This document shows, in pieces, positions 1 to 6,371 of a stretch of DNA of 8,195 nucleotides. Each line of letters starts with the position of its first letter. Position 1 is the first letter of the stretch. The translations under genes were made by a program, and so were the position numbers. Source of the stretch: an uncultured Alphaproteobacteria bacterium (lineage in GTDB: Bacteria; Pseudomonadota; Alphaproteobacteria; HIMB59; GCA-002718135). The stretch lies in the NCBI GenBank assembly GCA_902619055.1, contig CACNCW010000033.1, forward strand, positions 1 to 8,195, written 5' to 3'. Under the pieces are notes generated by a model. That model did not search any database and was not told the DNA's origin. It saw only the letters and a list, made by a program, of their open reading frames with translations.

Positions 1-184
1 TTCTGATGAAGAAGTAGCAAAAACTATAATTTTGTTAGCTGAACAACTTAAAATAGTTGTGGAGCCAGGAGGAGCAGTTGCAGCTGCAGCAGCATTAAAT
101 AATAAAATTGATGTTAAAAATAAAAAAATTATAGTTATGATTTCTGGTGGTAATATCGATCTAAGTTTATTTAATAAGTTATAA
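1..184 (+). CDS. Threonine/serine dehydratase-like PLP enzyme, C-terminal end (partial)
   Basis: Only the last 60 residues are present; the 5' part lies beyond the left edge, and the first complete codon is at position 2. The visible piece carries VVEPGGAVAAAAAL followed by a hydrophobic strand and ISGGNIDL. This is the C-terminal signature of fold-type II PLP enzymes of the threonine ammonia-lyase/serine racemase group; the Ser of SGGN normally contacts the pyridine nitrogen of PLP. The protein ends about ten residues after SGGN, so it lacks the C-terminal ACT-like regulatory domain of biosynthetic IlvA and resembles the short TdcB/serine racemase form. Such enzymes deaminate threonine or serine to 2-oxobutyrate or pyruvate in the cytoplasm. 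The stop overlaps the next start as TAATG, so it is probably co-transcribed and translationally coupled with the aminopeptidase. Exact substrate (threonine, serine or 3-hydroxyaspartate) cannot be decided from this fragment. Confidence 0.85.
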   Translation, partial: SDEEVAKTIILLAEQLKIVVEPGGAVAAAAALNNKIDVKNKKIIVMISGGNIDLSLFNKL

Positions 185-1947
185 TGAATCAATCAAATTT
201 AAAAAAATTACAAAATCTATTAAAAGAAAAAGATACCGATATTTTTGTCATTAATAGAAGTGATGAATATTTAAATGAGTATATTTCCCCAAATGCAGAA
301 AGATTAAATTTTATAACAAACTTTTCTGGTTCAGCAGGAAGAGCAATTATAACACCAACAGATGCCTTCTTGTATGTTGATGGAAGATATACTTTTCAAG
401 CAAATACTCAAATTAATGCCAAAGAGATTCAGCCAAAACATCTAAATAGCTTTTGGACAGACTTAGAAAAAATTTTATTAGAAGAAGAATATAAAATTGC
501 ATTAGATCCAACTCTTCATTCAATTATAGAGATTGAAAAAGTGGTTAAAATGTTAGAGAATTCAACATCTAAACTCCAACTAATAGATAAAAATTATGTT
601 GATTTAATATGGGAAAATCAACCAAAAACTCAGTATACAGATATATTTGATCATCCAACAAGTTTTGCTGGTCAGAGCAGAAGTGAGAAATTAGATATTT
701 TAAAAAAATTTTTAGATCAAAATGAAATTGATCATTACTTTGTTTCTGGGCTTGATAATATTGCTTGGCTTTTAAATTTAAGAGCAGATGATATAAAATA
801 TACACCGTTGCTTTATTCTTATCTTCTAATTTCAAAAAATAATAAACACTCTTTGTATATTAAAGAGTCTTCAATGCCAGAAATTCTAAAAAAAGAAATC
901 CAAACACTAATAAATATTAATAATATTGAAAATATCGGATCAATTTTTAACAATATTAATTCATCCGAATCAATTGGTTTAGATTTTAACTCCACCACTT
1001 TTTATTTTTTAGATCTTTTAAGAAAACAAAAAATTAATACTAAAAATTTAGCAAATCCATGTATTTTGTTAAAAGCTATCAAAAATGAAACTGAACTTGA
1101 TGGAGCAAAAAAAGCACATATAAGAGATGGCGTTAGTATTTCCAAATATATTTATTGGTTAAAAAATATCATGGATCCTAAATCAAATGATGAAATCAGT
1201 GTTGCAAATCATTTAGAAAATCTACGAAGAAAAAATGAATTATTTTATTCTCTATCATTTGATACAATATCAGCAATTGATCAAAATGCAGCCCTTCCTC
1301 ATTACCGTGTTACTGAAGAAGGAAAATCATCTTTCTCAGATAATAATATTTATCTTGTTGACTCAGGTGGGCAATATTTTGATGGAACAACCGATATAAC
1401 AAGAACTATAATTTTAGGTGAAGCAACAACAGAACAAAAAGATAGATTTACGAGAGTTCTTAAAGGTCATATTGCATTATCAAATCATGTTTTTGAAAAG
1501 GGAACAAAAGGAACTGATATTGATTATCTAGCAAGAAAAAGTCTACAAGAAATTAATTTAGATTATGATCATGGTACCGGTCACGGTATAGGAAGTTTTT
1601 TGAGTGTCCATGAAGCCCCACAACGTATTGCAAAAAAATCAATGTTTGATAGCATTGAGTTGCTTCCAGGAATGATTTTATCCAATGAACCTGGATACTA
1701 TAAAGAAAATGAATATGGTATAAGAATAGAAAATTTAGTCGTGATAAAAAAGAATAATGATAAGAAATTATATTTTGAAAATATCTCGTGGTGCCCAATA
1801 GATCTGGATCTCATTGAAAGTAGCATGCTTGATCAAATTGAAAGAAATTGGCTAAATAAATATCATAGAAAGGTGTATGAAAAATTGCACACGCACCTTG
1901 ATAATCAAGAAAGAGATTGGCTTAAAAAGGTAACTTCTGAAATTTAG
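184..1947 (+). CDS. pepP: Xaa-Pro aminopeptidase, three-domain M24B type
   Basis: This 587-residue cytoplasmic metallopeptidase should remove an N-terminal residue preceding proline. The layout matches the long, eukaryote-like (XPNPEP1-like) aminopeptidase P: creatinase-like domain I (about 6-130), domain II (about 155-300), pita-bread catalytic domain (about 305-525) and a C-terminal M24_C extension (about 528-587) rich in charged residues. All five metal ligands are visible: D393 in VDSGG, D404 in GTTDITRT, H467 in GTGHGIG, E502 in NEPGYY and E516 in GIRIEN. H476 in VHEAP matches the conserved active-site histidine. These spacings match the dinuclear (usually Mn) site of the family. No signal peptide is seen. 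The start is chosen at the TAATG overlap with the upstream dehydratase gene; there is no clear Shine-Dalgarno, so translation probably depends on coupling. The gene ends directly before a hairpin terminator. Likely role: peptide turnover and proline recovery. Confidence 0.95.
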   Translation: MNQSNLKKLQNLLKEKDTDIFVINRSDEYLNEYISPNAERLNFITNFSGSAGRAIITPTDAFLYVDGRYTFQANTQINAKEIQPKHLNSFWTDLEKILLEEEYKIALDPTLHSIIEIEKVVKMLENSTSKLQLIDKNYVDLIWENQPKTQYTDIFDHPTSFAGQSRSEKLDILKKFLDQNEIDHYFVSGLDNIAWLLNLRADDIKYTPLLYSYLLISKNNKHSLYIKESSMPEILKKEIQTLININNIENIGSIFNNINSSESIGLDFNSTTFYFLDLLRKQKINTKNLANPCILLKAIKNETELDGAKKAHIRDGVSISKYIYWLKNIMDPKSNDEISVANHLENLRRKNELFYSLSFDTISAIDQNAALPHYRVTEEGKSSFSDNNIYLVDSGGQYFDGTTDITRTIILGEATTEQKDRFTRVLKGHIALSNHVFEKGTKGTDIDYLARKSLQEINLDYDHGTGHGIGSFLSVHEAPQRIAKKSMFDSIELLPGMILSNEPGYYKENEYGIRIENLVVIKKNNDKKLYFENISWCPIDLDLIESSMLDQIERNWLNKYHRKVYEKLHTHLDNQERDWLKKVTSEI

Positions 1948-1949
1948 TT

Positions 1950-1980
1950 AAAGCCGCCAATTATGCGGCTTTCTTATTGA
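1950..1980 (+). terminator. Rho-independent terminator of the aminopeptidase unit, possibly bidirectional
   Basis: An 8-bp perfect stem, AAAGCCGC (1950-1957) with GCGGCTTT (1965-1972), encloses a 7-base loop and is followed on the + strand by TTTCTTATT. It begins two bases after the aminopeptidase stop and is one of the few GC-rich patches in the window. On the - strand the tail reads CTTTAACTAAATTT, which is less uniform but could still support termination of the small convergent gene, whose last codons lie inside the stem. Confidence 0.85.
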
Positions 1981-2137
1981 TATCAAATTCAGTTCTTAGG
2001 AGATGCTTATCTAATTCAATTTTCCATTCTTTACCGTACTCAGATTTGAAATATTTAACTAAATCCTCATCATTATTGTAGTTTTTGTCGCTTAAATCCT
2101 CGTAAACTTTGTTAAAAAAGTTAAAAACATTAATCAT
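1961..2137 (-). CDS. 58-residue acidic/lysine-rich protein of unknown function
   Basis: I do not recognise a named family. The start chosen is the ATG at 2137, which has a textbook Shine-Dalgarno AAAGGA (2149-2144) six bases upstream; a TTG at 2152 in the same frame would place this site inside the coding sequence and is less likely. The protein begins MINVFNFFNKVYEDL, an amphipathic-looking segment. It continues with an acidic Asn/Asp stretch (SDKNYNNDED), then the aromatic/charged LVKYFKSEYGKEWKIEL and a lysine-rich end. It has no cysteine, no signal peptide and no membrane segment, so a small soluble helical protein is likely. Its own RBS, a plausible promoter and a terminator around its end argue for a real monocistronic gene. 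The last codons (Lys-Ala-Ala) form one arm of the hairpin at 1950-1972 and the stop lies in the loop. Function is unknown. Confidence 0.7.
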   Translation of the reverse strand: MINVFNFFNKVYEDLSDKNYNNDEDLVKYFKSEYGKEWKIELDKHLLRTEFDINKKAA

Positions 2138-2143
2138 TATTTT

Positions 2144-2149
2144 TCCTTT
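2144..2149 (-). promoter_or_regulatory. Shine-Dalgarno site deciding the start of the small gene
   Basis: AAAGGA on the - strand is six bases before the ATG at 2137. It is one of only two clear Shine-Dalgarno sites in the window and favours the 58-residue form over a TTG start at 2152. Confidence 0.7.
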
Positions 2150-2151
2150 CA

Positions 2152-2179
2152 ATTATAAAATAGTAATTATTCTATGCAA
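2152..2179 (-). promoter_or_regulatory. Probable sigma-70 promoter of the small gene
   Basis: On the - strand, TTGCAT (2179-2174) is followed after 16 bases by a perfect TATAAT (2157-2152). The predicted transcription start falls next to the Shine-Dalgarno, giving a leader of only about ten bases. The surroundings are so AT-rich that chance matches are common, so this is a moderate call. Confidence 0.4.
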
Positions 2180-2203
2180 TCAAAGTATAAAAATATGAAT
2201 TTT

Positions 2204-2223
2204 AATATGCAAAATATGCATAT
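2204..2223. repeat. Tandem AATATGCA repeats in the divergent intergenic region
   Basis: AATATGCA occurs at 2204-2211 and again at 2213-2220, nine bases apart; the second copy is part of the perfect palindrome ATATGCATAT (2214-2223). A related ATGCAA lies at 2174-2179, overlapping the proposed -35 of the small gene. The arrangement could be a regulator binding site, but short AT-rich repeats also arise by chance here. Confidence 0.4.
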
Positions 2224-2240
2224 ATAAATATTTTAAAAAT

Positions 2241-2306
2241 TTAAATGTACTTAAATTATTTAATAATAATTAAAATTAATTGTTCCTGATTGACTTTGTA
2301 CATTAA
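2241..2306. repeat. Inverted repeat TTAAATGTAC / GTACATTAA
   Basis: TTAAATGTAC (2241-2250) is mirrored by GTACATTAA (2298-2306) with one extra A, with 47 bases between the arms. The right arm lies between the proposed promoter elements of the glycosyltransferase gene. The left arm is itself in a near-palindrome with TTTAA/TTAAA ends (2240-2255). The two arms could be paired operators; this is suggestive only. Confidence 0.3.
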
Positions 2307-2326
2307 TACTTCATAGATTTTATAAT
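2290..2326 (+). promoter_or_regulatory. Probable promoter of the glycosyltransferase-reductase unit
   Basis: TTGACT at 2290-2295 is a good -35 match. Seventeen bases later lies ATAGAT (2313-2318), and a perfect TATAAT stands at 2321-2326, which could alternatively pair with TTGTAC (2296-2301) at a long 19-base spacing. If the TATAAT is used, transcription would start within a few bases of the ATG at 2340, giving a leaderless or nearly leaderless message. Confidence 0.45.
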
Positions 2327-2339
2327 ATTATAACTTTCA

Positions 2340-3443
2340 ATGATAATAATTTTAACACAATGTTTTCCATCTAGAGTAGGGGGAATTGAAACATTGATGC
2401 ATGACATAGCATTAAATTTAAGTCATAAACATAATGTAAAGGTTTTAGCTGACCAACAAGACAGCACTAAAGATTTAGAATTTGATAAAAACAATAAAAA
2501 TTTTTCAATATTAAGATTTAAGGGTTTAAAATTTTTAAGAAAAAGAAATAAATTTAATCAACTTAAAAATATTTGTTCTTCAAATAATATTAAAGCAGTC
2601 ATCACCGATAGCTGGAAAAGTCTTGAGTTACCAATTAATTTTTTAAAAGAAAAAAAAATCCCAATTATTAGTCTTGTACATGGAAACGAAATAATAATCA
2701 AAAACGATAATCATCATAAACGAATAAAGAAAGTTTTAGAATTAGCAAACGCATTAGTGGTCAATTCATCATATACTAAAAACTTACTTTCAAAAATAAG
2801 TGAAAACTTTAAAAAAATTGAGGTTATCTATCCAGGTGTAAAATCTACTAAGGATATTATAGAACAAGCAATAGATTTAGACGATAGTTATCCAACGTTG
2901 CTTACTCTTGCCAGACTAGAAAAAAGAAAAGGACATTCGTATATTCTTAAATCTATTTTTAATTTAAAAAAAATTTATCCAAATATTCAATATATAATTG
3001 CTGGTGAAGGTGATCAGTTAGAGAATATAAAGAAAGAAATAAAAAATTATAATCTAGAATCAAATGTGAAGTTAGTTGGAACAATAAATGAAAATCAAAA
3101 AAAATTCATTTTTTCTAAGACTGATATTATGATAATGCCGACAATAGATGAAACTCATGCAAATTCTATTGAAGGTTTTGGAATCGCCTACATTGAAGCA
3201 GCACAATATGGAATTCCTTCAATTGCCTCAAATGTTGGAGGTACTCCTGAAGCTGTATTGCATAATAAAACAGGTTTAATTATTAATAATTTTAATGAAT
3301 TAGATGAATCAATTAAGAATTTAGTTGAGAACAAACAAAATAGAATTGAATTAGGACAAAATGCAAAAAATAGAGCAGAAAATGAATTAATCTGGGAAAA
3401 ACAAGTAGTAAAATACAATAAGTTAATAGATGATATTCAATGA
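2340..3443 (+). CDS. Glycosyltransferase family 4 (GT-B fold)
   Basis: This 367-residue protein has the GT-B two-domain layout of retaining GT4 enzymes, which move a sugar from a nucleotide-sugar donor to a lipid, glycan or small acceptor at the cytoplasm or inner membrane face. The N-terminal acceptor domain opens with a beta strand and SRVGGIETLMHDIA (11-24). HGNE (114-117) and NSSYT (142-146) lead to the interdomain VIYPGV. The donor domain has ARLEKRKGH (R192 and K197 in the usual phosphate-binding positions), AGEGDQ (221-226) and the E-x7-E motif at E278/E286 in EGFGIAYIE, followed by SNVGGTPE. Length is normal for GT4, and no signal peptide or long membrane helix is seen. The start is fixed by an in-frame TAA at 2331-2333, so no earlier start is possible; there is no Shine-Dalgarno. 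The gene overlaps the reductase by ATGA. Donor and acceptor cannot be read from sequence; a polysaccharide, glycolipid or small glycoside role are all open. Confidence 0.9.
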   Translation: MIIILTQCFPSRVGGIETLMHDIALNLSHKHNVKVLADQQDSTKDLEFDKNNKNFSILRFKGLKFLRKRNKFNQLKNICSSNNIKAVITDSWKSLELPINFLKEKKIPIISLVHGNEIIIKNDNHHKRIKKVLELANALVVNSSYTKNLLSKISENFKKIEVIYPGVKSTKDIIEQAIDLDDSYPTLLTLARLEKRKGHSYILKSIFNLKKIYPNIQYIIAGEGDQLENIKKEIKNYNLESNVKLVGTINENQKKFIFSKTDIMIMPTIDETHANSIEGFGIAYIEAAQYGIPSIASNVGGTPEAVLHNKTGLIINNFNELDESIKNLVENKQNRIELGQNAKNRAENELIWEKQVVKYNKLIDDIQ

Positions 3444-4372
3444 CTATTTTATTTCATAACACAACTTTTGATAAAATTGATGTTTGGAAAAAAACATTAA
3501 AAAAATATTTTAAAAATGAAAAAATAATTTCTATAAAAGATTATAAAAATTTTCATGATGTAAATTGTGCAATTATTTGGAATCTACCAGATAATATTCT
3601 TTCAAGACTAAAAAATCTCCAAGTTATTTTCTCTATGGGAGCTGGAGTAGATCACATTCTAAAACTTAAAAATTATAATAAAAAAATTCCCATAGTCAGA
3701 ATAAAAGATGAAGAAATGGGGGAGAGAATTGCAAATTATTCTTTAGCTCAAATACTAAATTATCAATTAAATTTTAAAATTTTTCAAAATTCTCAAATCA
3801 AACAATACTGGTCTGGAGAAAGGACACCAATTGATAATAAAAATTTAACAGTAGGTATTTTAGGTTTAGGCTTTCTTGGTAATCATATTGCAAGATTACT
3901 AAATAAATTAAATTATAATGTTATTGCATATAAAAAAAATCAAACAAAAGTTAAAAATATAAAAATATATACTGGTAAAAATATTATAAGTTTTATTAAA
4001 AGCTCTGATGTTATTGTTTCTATTTTACCATCAACACCTCAAACAAATAATATAATAGATAAAAAGTTTTTAAAGAATATGAAAAAAAATTCTTGCTTAA
4101 TCAATATAGGTAGAGGTAATGCAATTGAAGAGAAAGATCTTCTAAATCATTTAAAGAAAAATAAAAATTTTTACGCTTATTTGGATGTCTTTAAAGATGA
4201 ACCTTTAAAATCAAGTAGTCAATTTTGGAAACTACCAAATGTAACAATTACTCCACACGTGGCAGGTGTAACAGCTATAGAGCCATCTATTAAATACATG
4301 TACTCCAAATATAAAAAACTAAGAAAAAATAAAAATGTAAAATCAGATGTTAATCCTTCTGATGGATATTAA
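3440..4372 (+). CDS. ghrA: Glyoxylate/hydroxypyruvate reductase A-type D-2-hydroxyacid dehydrogenase
   Basis: This 310-residue cytoplasmic protein closely matches the length of E. coli GhrA (312). It should reduce glyoxylate to glycolate and/or hydroxypyruvate to D-glycerate. Visible features are the substrate-loop SMGAGVDH (65-72), the Rossmann motif GLGFLG (142-147) and the catalytic triad R225 (NIGRGN), E254 (KDEPL) and H273 (TPHVAG). The C-terminal NPSDGY resembles the xxxGY end of the GhrA subgroup. After the second Rossmann strand the sequence reads VIAYKKN, with lysines rather than an acidic residue, which favours NADPH over NADH (inference). The start lies in an ATGA overlap with the glycosyltransferase stop, so translation is probably coupled. 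The stop shares TTAA with the convergent dapE stop. The substrate could also be another 2-oxoacid; the family assignment is firm, the specific substrate is not. Confidence 0.88.
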   Translation: MTILFHNTTFDKIDVWKKTLKKYFKNEKIISIKDYKNFHDVNCAIIWNLPDNILSRLKNLQVIFSMGAGVDHILKLKNYNKKIPIVRIKDEEMGERIANYSLAQILNYQLNFKIFQNSQIKQYWSGERTPIDNKNLTVGILGLGFLGNHIARLLNKLNYNVIAYKKNQTKVKNIKIYTGKNIISFIKSSDVIVSILPSTPQTNNIIDKKFLKNMKKNSCLINIGRGNAIEEKDLLNHLKKNKNFYAYLDVFKDEPLKSSSQFWKLPNVTITPHVAGVTAIEPSIKYMYSKYKKLRKNKNVKSDVNPSDGY

Positions 4373-4380
4373 TTAACATC
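4346..4380. terminator. Inverted repeat across the convergent gene ends; possible weak terminator
   Basis: GATGTTAAT (4346-4354) and ATTAACATC (4372-4380) form a perfect 9-bp AT-rich stem around a 17-base loop containing a further CC/GG pair. It spans both stops, and no other room for a terminator exists between the two genes. Leaving the hairpin on the - strand the sequence is T-rich (CTGATTTTACATTTTTATTT), so it could help end the dapE operon. On the + strand the tail is A-rich, making termination there unlikely. The stem is weak and termination is unproven. Confidence 0.35.
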
Positions 4381-5547
4381 AAAATAATTTTCTAAAATTC
4401 TAAAATAAATACTCTCTAATTTAATAATATCTTCAACAAAAACAAATTCATCTACCTTATGAAGAGTTTGATTTCTAAGACCTAACTCTACTACTTCACA
4501 ATAGTTCTTTATATATCTTGCATCAGAAGTACCACCATCGGTTGCTTGCTCAGGCGGGCTATTTTTGCCTGTAATATCAGAAATTGATTTTGAAATAATA
4601 TTATATAAATCACCAGCTTTATTCAAAAATGATTCAGCTGTTGCATCATATGTATAAGTGCAACTAGCGTTTTCCAGTTTAGAGAAAATCTTTTCTATTT
4701 TATTATCAATCCATTTTATAAGTGAGTTAGATGAGTGCATATCATTAAATCTAATATTAACCGTTGCCCTAGCTAATTCTGGAATTACGTTTTGAACAGG
4801 ATTGCCAATATCAATAGTAGCGATTTGAACTGATGTTGGTAAAAAATTTTCATTACCTTCATCTAGCGGCTCTTCTAATATACTATTTAATAAACTCACT
4901 AAGTGATGTGAAGAATTTTCAGCTAAATGAGAATTCGCCGTATGTCCTTGAATACCTTTTACCTGAAAAAAGAAACTAACTGATCCTCTTCTTCCAATTT
5001 TTACTTTGTCGCCGACCTCATTTTTAGAAGTTGGTTCACCAACAAGACAATGATCAAATTTATAATTTTGTTTACTTGCCCATTCTAAAATTCTTGGTGT
5101 GCCGTTTACAGAATCTCTTTCTTCATCTCCTGTAATAATAAATGAAATCTTACCTGGAATATTTTTATATTTATCTACAAATCTTTTAGCGGCACTGATG
5201 AAACAAGCAACACTGCTTTTCATATCTTCACTACCTCTTCCATAAAGTTTACCATCATCTATTTTTGCTGAAAAAGGAGGATATTTCCAAGAACTTTCAT
5301 TTCCTACTGGAACTACATCTGTGTGACCAGCATAAGCAAAATGCTTTCCTTCATTTCCTATCGTTGCAAATAAATTTTTTACTTCATAAGAATTGTTTCC
5401 AGAGAAAGTTAATGGATGACAGTCACATCCTATAGCACTTAGATGATTTTCAACGACTGTTAAAGCGCCCTCATCTTTTGGAGTTACACTTGCACATTTA
5501 ACTAAGGATTGTGTAAGAGTAACTGGATCAAAATTAATTTCCGACAT
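4369..5547 (-). CDS. dapE: Succinyl-diaminopimelate desuccinylase
   Basis: This enzyme hydrolyses N-succinyl-LL-2,6-diaminopimelate to LL-diaminopimelate and succinate, feeding lysine and peptidoglycan synthesis in the cytoplasm. At 392 residues it is slightly longer than E. coli DapE (375). The M20 dizinc site is complete: H75 and D77 in AGHTDVV, bridging D108 in GRGSEDMK, general base E142 and ligand E143 in GDEERD, E171 in VGEPTS, and H363 in TLHKVDE. The dimerisation (lid) domain occupies about residues 188-300, with GHTANSHLAENS near its start; ATDGGTSDARYI (336-347) is the expected C-terminal signature. The ATG overlaps the dapD stop by one base (TAATG), preceded by a weak AAGAG site. 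It is the last gene of the - strand operon, and its stop meets the reductase stop in a shared TTAA. Its pathway neighbour dapD lies immediately upstream. Confidence 0.96.
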   Translation of the reverse strand: MSEINFDPVTLTQSLVKCASVTPKDEGALTVVENHLSAIGCDCHPLTFSGNNSYEVKNLFATIGNEGKHFAYAGHTDVVPVGNESSWKYPPFSAKIDDGKLYGRGSEDMKSSVACFISAAKRFVDKYKNIPGKISFIITGDEERDSVNGTPRILEWASKQNYKFDHCLVGEPTSKNEVGDKVKIGRRGSVSFFFQVKGIQGHTANSHLAENSSHHLVSLLNSILEEPLDEGNENFLPTSVQIATIDIGNPVQNVIPELARATVNIRFNDMHSSNSLIKWIDNKIEKIFSKLENASCTYTYDATAESFLNKAGDLYNIISKSISDITGKNSPPEQATDGGTSDARYIKNYCEVVELGLRNQTLHKVDEFVFVEDIIKLESIYFRILENYFDVN

Positions 5548-6371
5548 TAATCTCTTAAAAGATCATTGATTGATGTTTTGCTTCTAGTTTTTTCATCAAC
5601 TCTTTTAACAATAACAGCACAGTATAAAGAAGGATTAATATTCCCTTCTTTTTTTCCTGGTAATGTACCTGGTACCACAACTGAATACGCTGGAACTTTT
5701 CCCATATGAATTTCCCCAGTTGATCGATCGACTATTTTTGTAGATGCTCCAATAAATACACCCATTGATAAAACCGCACCTTCACCAACAATAACACCTT
5801 CAGCCACTTCACTTCTAGCTCCAATAAAACAATTGTCTTCAATAATCACAGGATTTGCTTGAAGAGGCTCAAGTACACCGCCAATACCAGCACCTCCAGA
5901 AATATGACAGTTTTTACCTATTTGTGCACATGAGCCAACTGTTGCCCAAGTATCAATCATTGTTCCTTCATCGACATATGCACCAAGATTTACAAAAGAA
6001 GGCATTAAAACAACACCTTTAGCAATAAATGCAGATTTTCTTACAACAGCGTCTGGTACATATCGAAATCCAGCTTTCAGATGATCATCTTTAGTCCAAT
6101 TTGTAGTTTTACTTTCTACTTTGTCAAACCAAGTGGCATGTGATGCTTTAATAATTTCATTATCATTTAATCTGAAACTTAAAAGAATTGCCTTTTTAAT
6201 CCATTGATTAACTTGCCATTCATTATTAATTTTTTCACAAACCCTTAAGATTCCACTATCAAGTTTGTTTAAAGTTTCATCTACTGCATTTCTAATATCA
6301 CCTGCAGTATTGACATTAATATTATCTCTCTCCTCAAAGGCATCATTTATAATTTTTTCCAGATCACTCAT
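5547..6371 (-). CDS. dapD: Tetrahydrodipicolinate N-succinyltransferase
   Basis: DapD transfers succinyl from succinyl-CoA to 2,3,4,5-tetrahydrodipicolinate, the committed step of the succinylase route to diaminopimelate and lysine. The 274 residues equal the E. coli enzyme length. The N-terminal helical domain (1 to about 100) precedes a left-handed parallel beta-helix of hexapeptide repeats (about 105-240) containing [28 protein letters not shown] and [11 protein letters not shown]140 and E188 correspond to the acidic active-site residues described for the mycobacterial enzyme. The protein is expected to be a cytoplasmic homotrimer. It has the strongest Shine-Dalgarno of the operon, and its start overlaps the HAD gene stop as ATGA. 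Its stop overlaps the dapE start, so two enzymes of the same pathway are translated in tandem. Confidence 0.97.
   Translation of the reverse strand: MSDLEKIINDAFEERDNINVNTAGDIRNAVDETLNKLDSGILRVCEKINNEWQVNQWIKKAILLSFRLNDNEIIKASHATWFDKVESKTTNWTKDDHLKAGFRYVPDAVVRKSAFIAKGVVLMPSFVNLGAYVDEGTMIDTWATVGSCAQIGKNCHISGGAGIGGVLEPLQANPVIIEDNCFIGARSEVAEGVIVGEGAVLSMGVFIGASTKIVDRSTGEIHMGKVPAYSVVVPGTLPGKKEGNINPSLYCAVIVKRVDEKTRSKTSINDLLRD

Noticed and set aside
569..835. 88-codon open frame on the - strand inside the aminopeptidase gene
   Set aside because: It lies entirely within a strongly supported M24 gene, has no family motif, and its composition is that of an antisense shadow.
1553..1798. 81-codon open frame on the - strand over the aminopeptidase catalytic domain
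   Set aside because: It mirrors the conserved metal-binding region in antisense; the His/Tyr-rich composition is a by-product of that.
1870..1899. AAGGTG/CACCTT inverted repeat near the 3' end of the aminopeptidase gene
   Set aside because: Six base pairs with an 18-base loop inside coding sequence and no T tract; the true terminator is at 1950-1972.
2138..2152. TTG start at 2152 giving a 63-residue form of the small protein
   Set aside because: It would put the good AAAGGA site inside the coding sequence, whereas the ATG at 2137 is spaced six bases from it.
2161..2339. Riboswitch, small RNA or tRNA in the AT-rich intergenic region
   Set aside because: No GC-containing helices, conserved riboswitch core or cloverleaf is visible; the sequence is almost entirely A and T.
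3188..3418. 76-codon open frame on the - strand inside the glycosyltransferase
   Set aside because: It is antisense to the conserved E-x7-E region and has no independent support.
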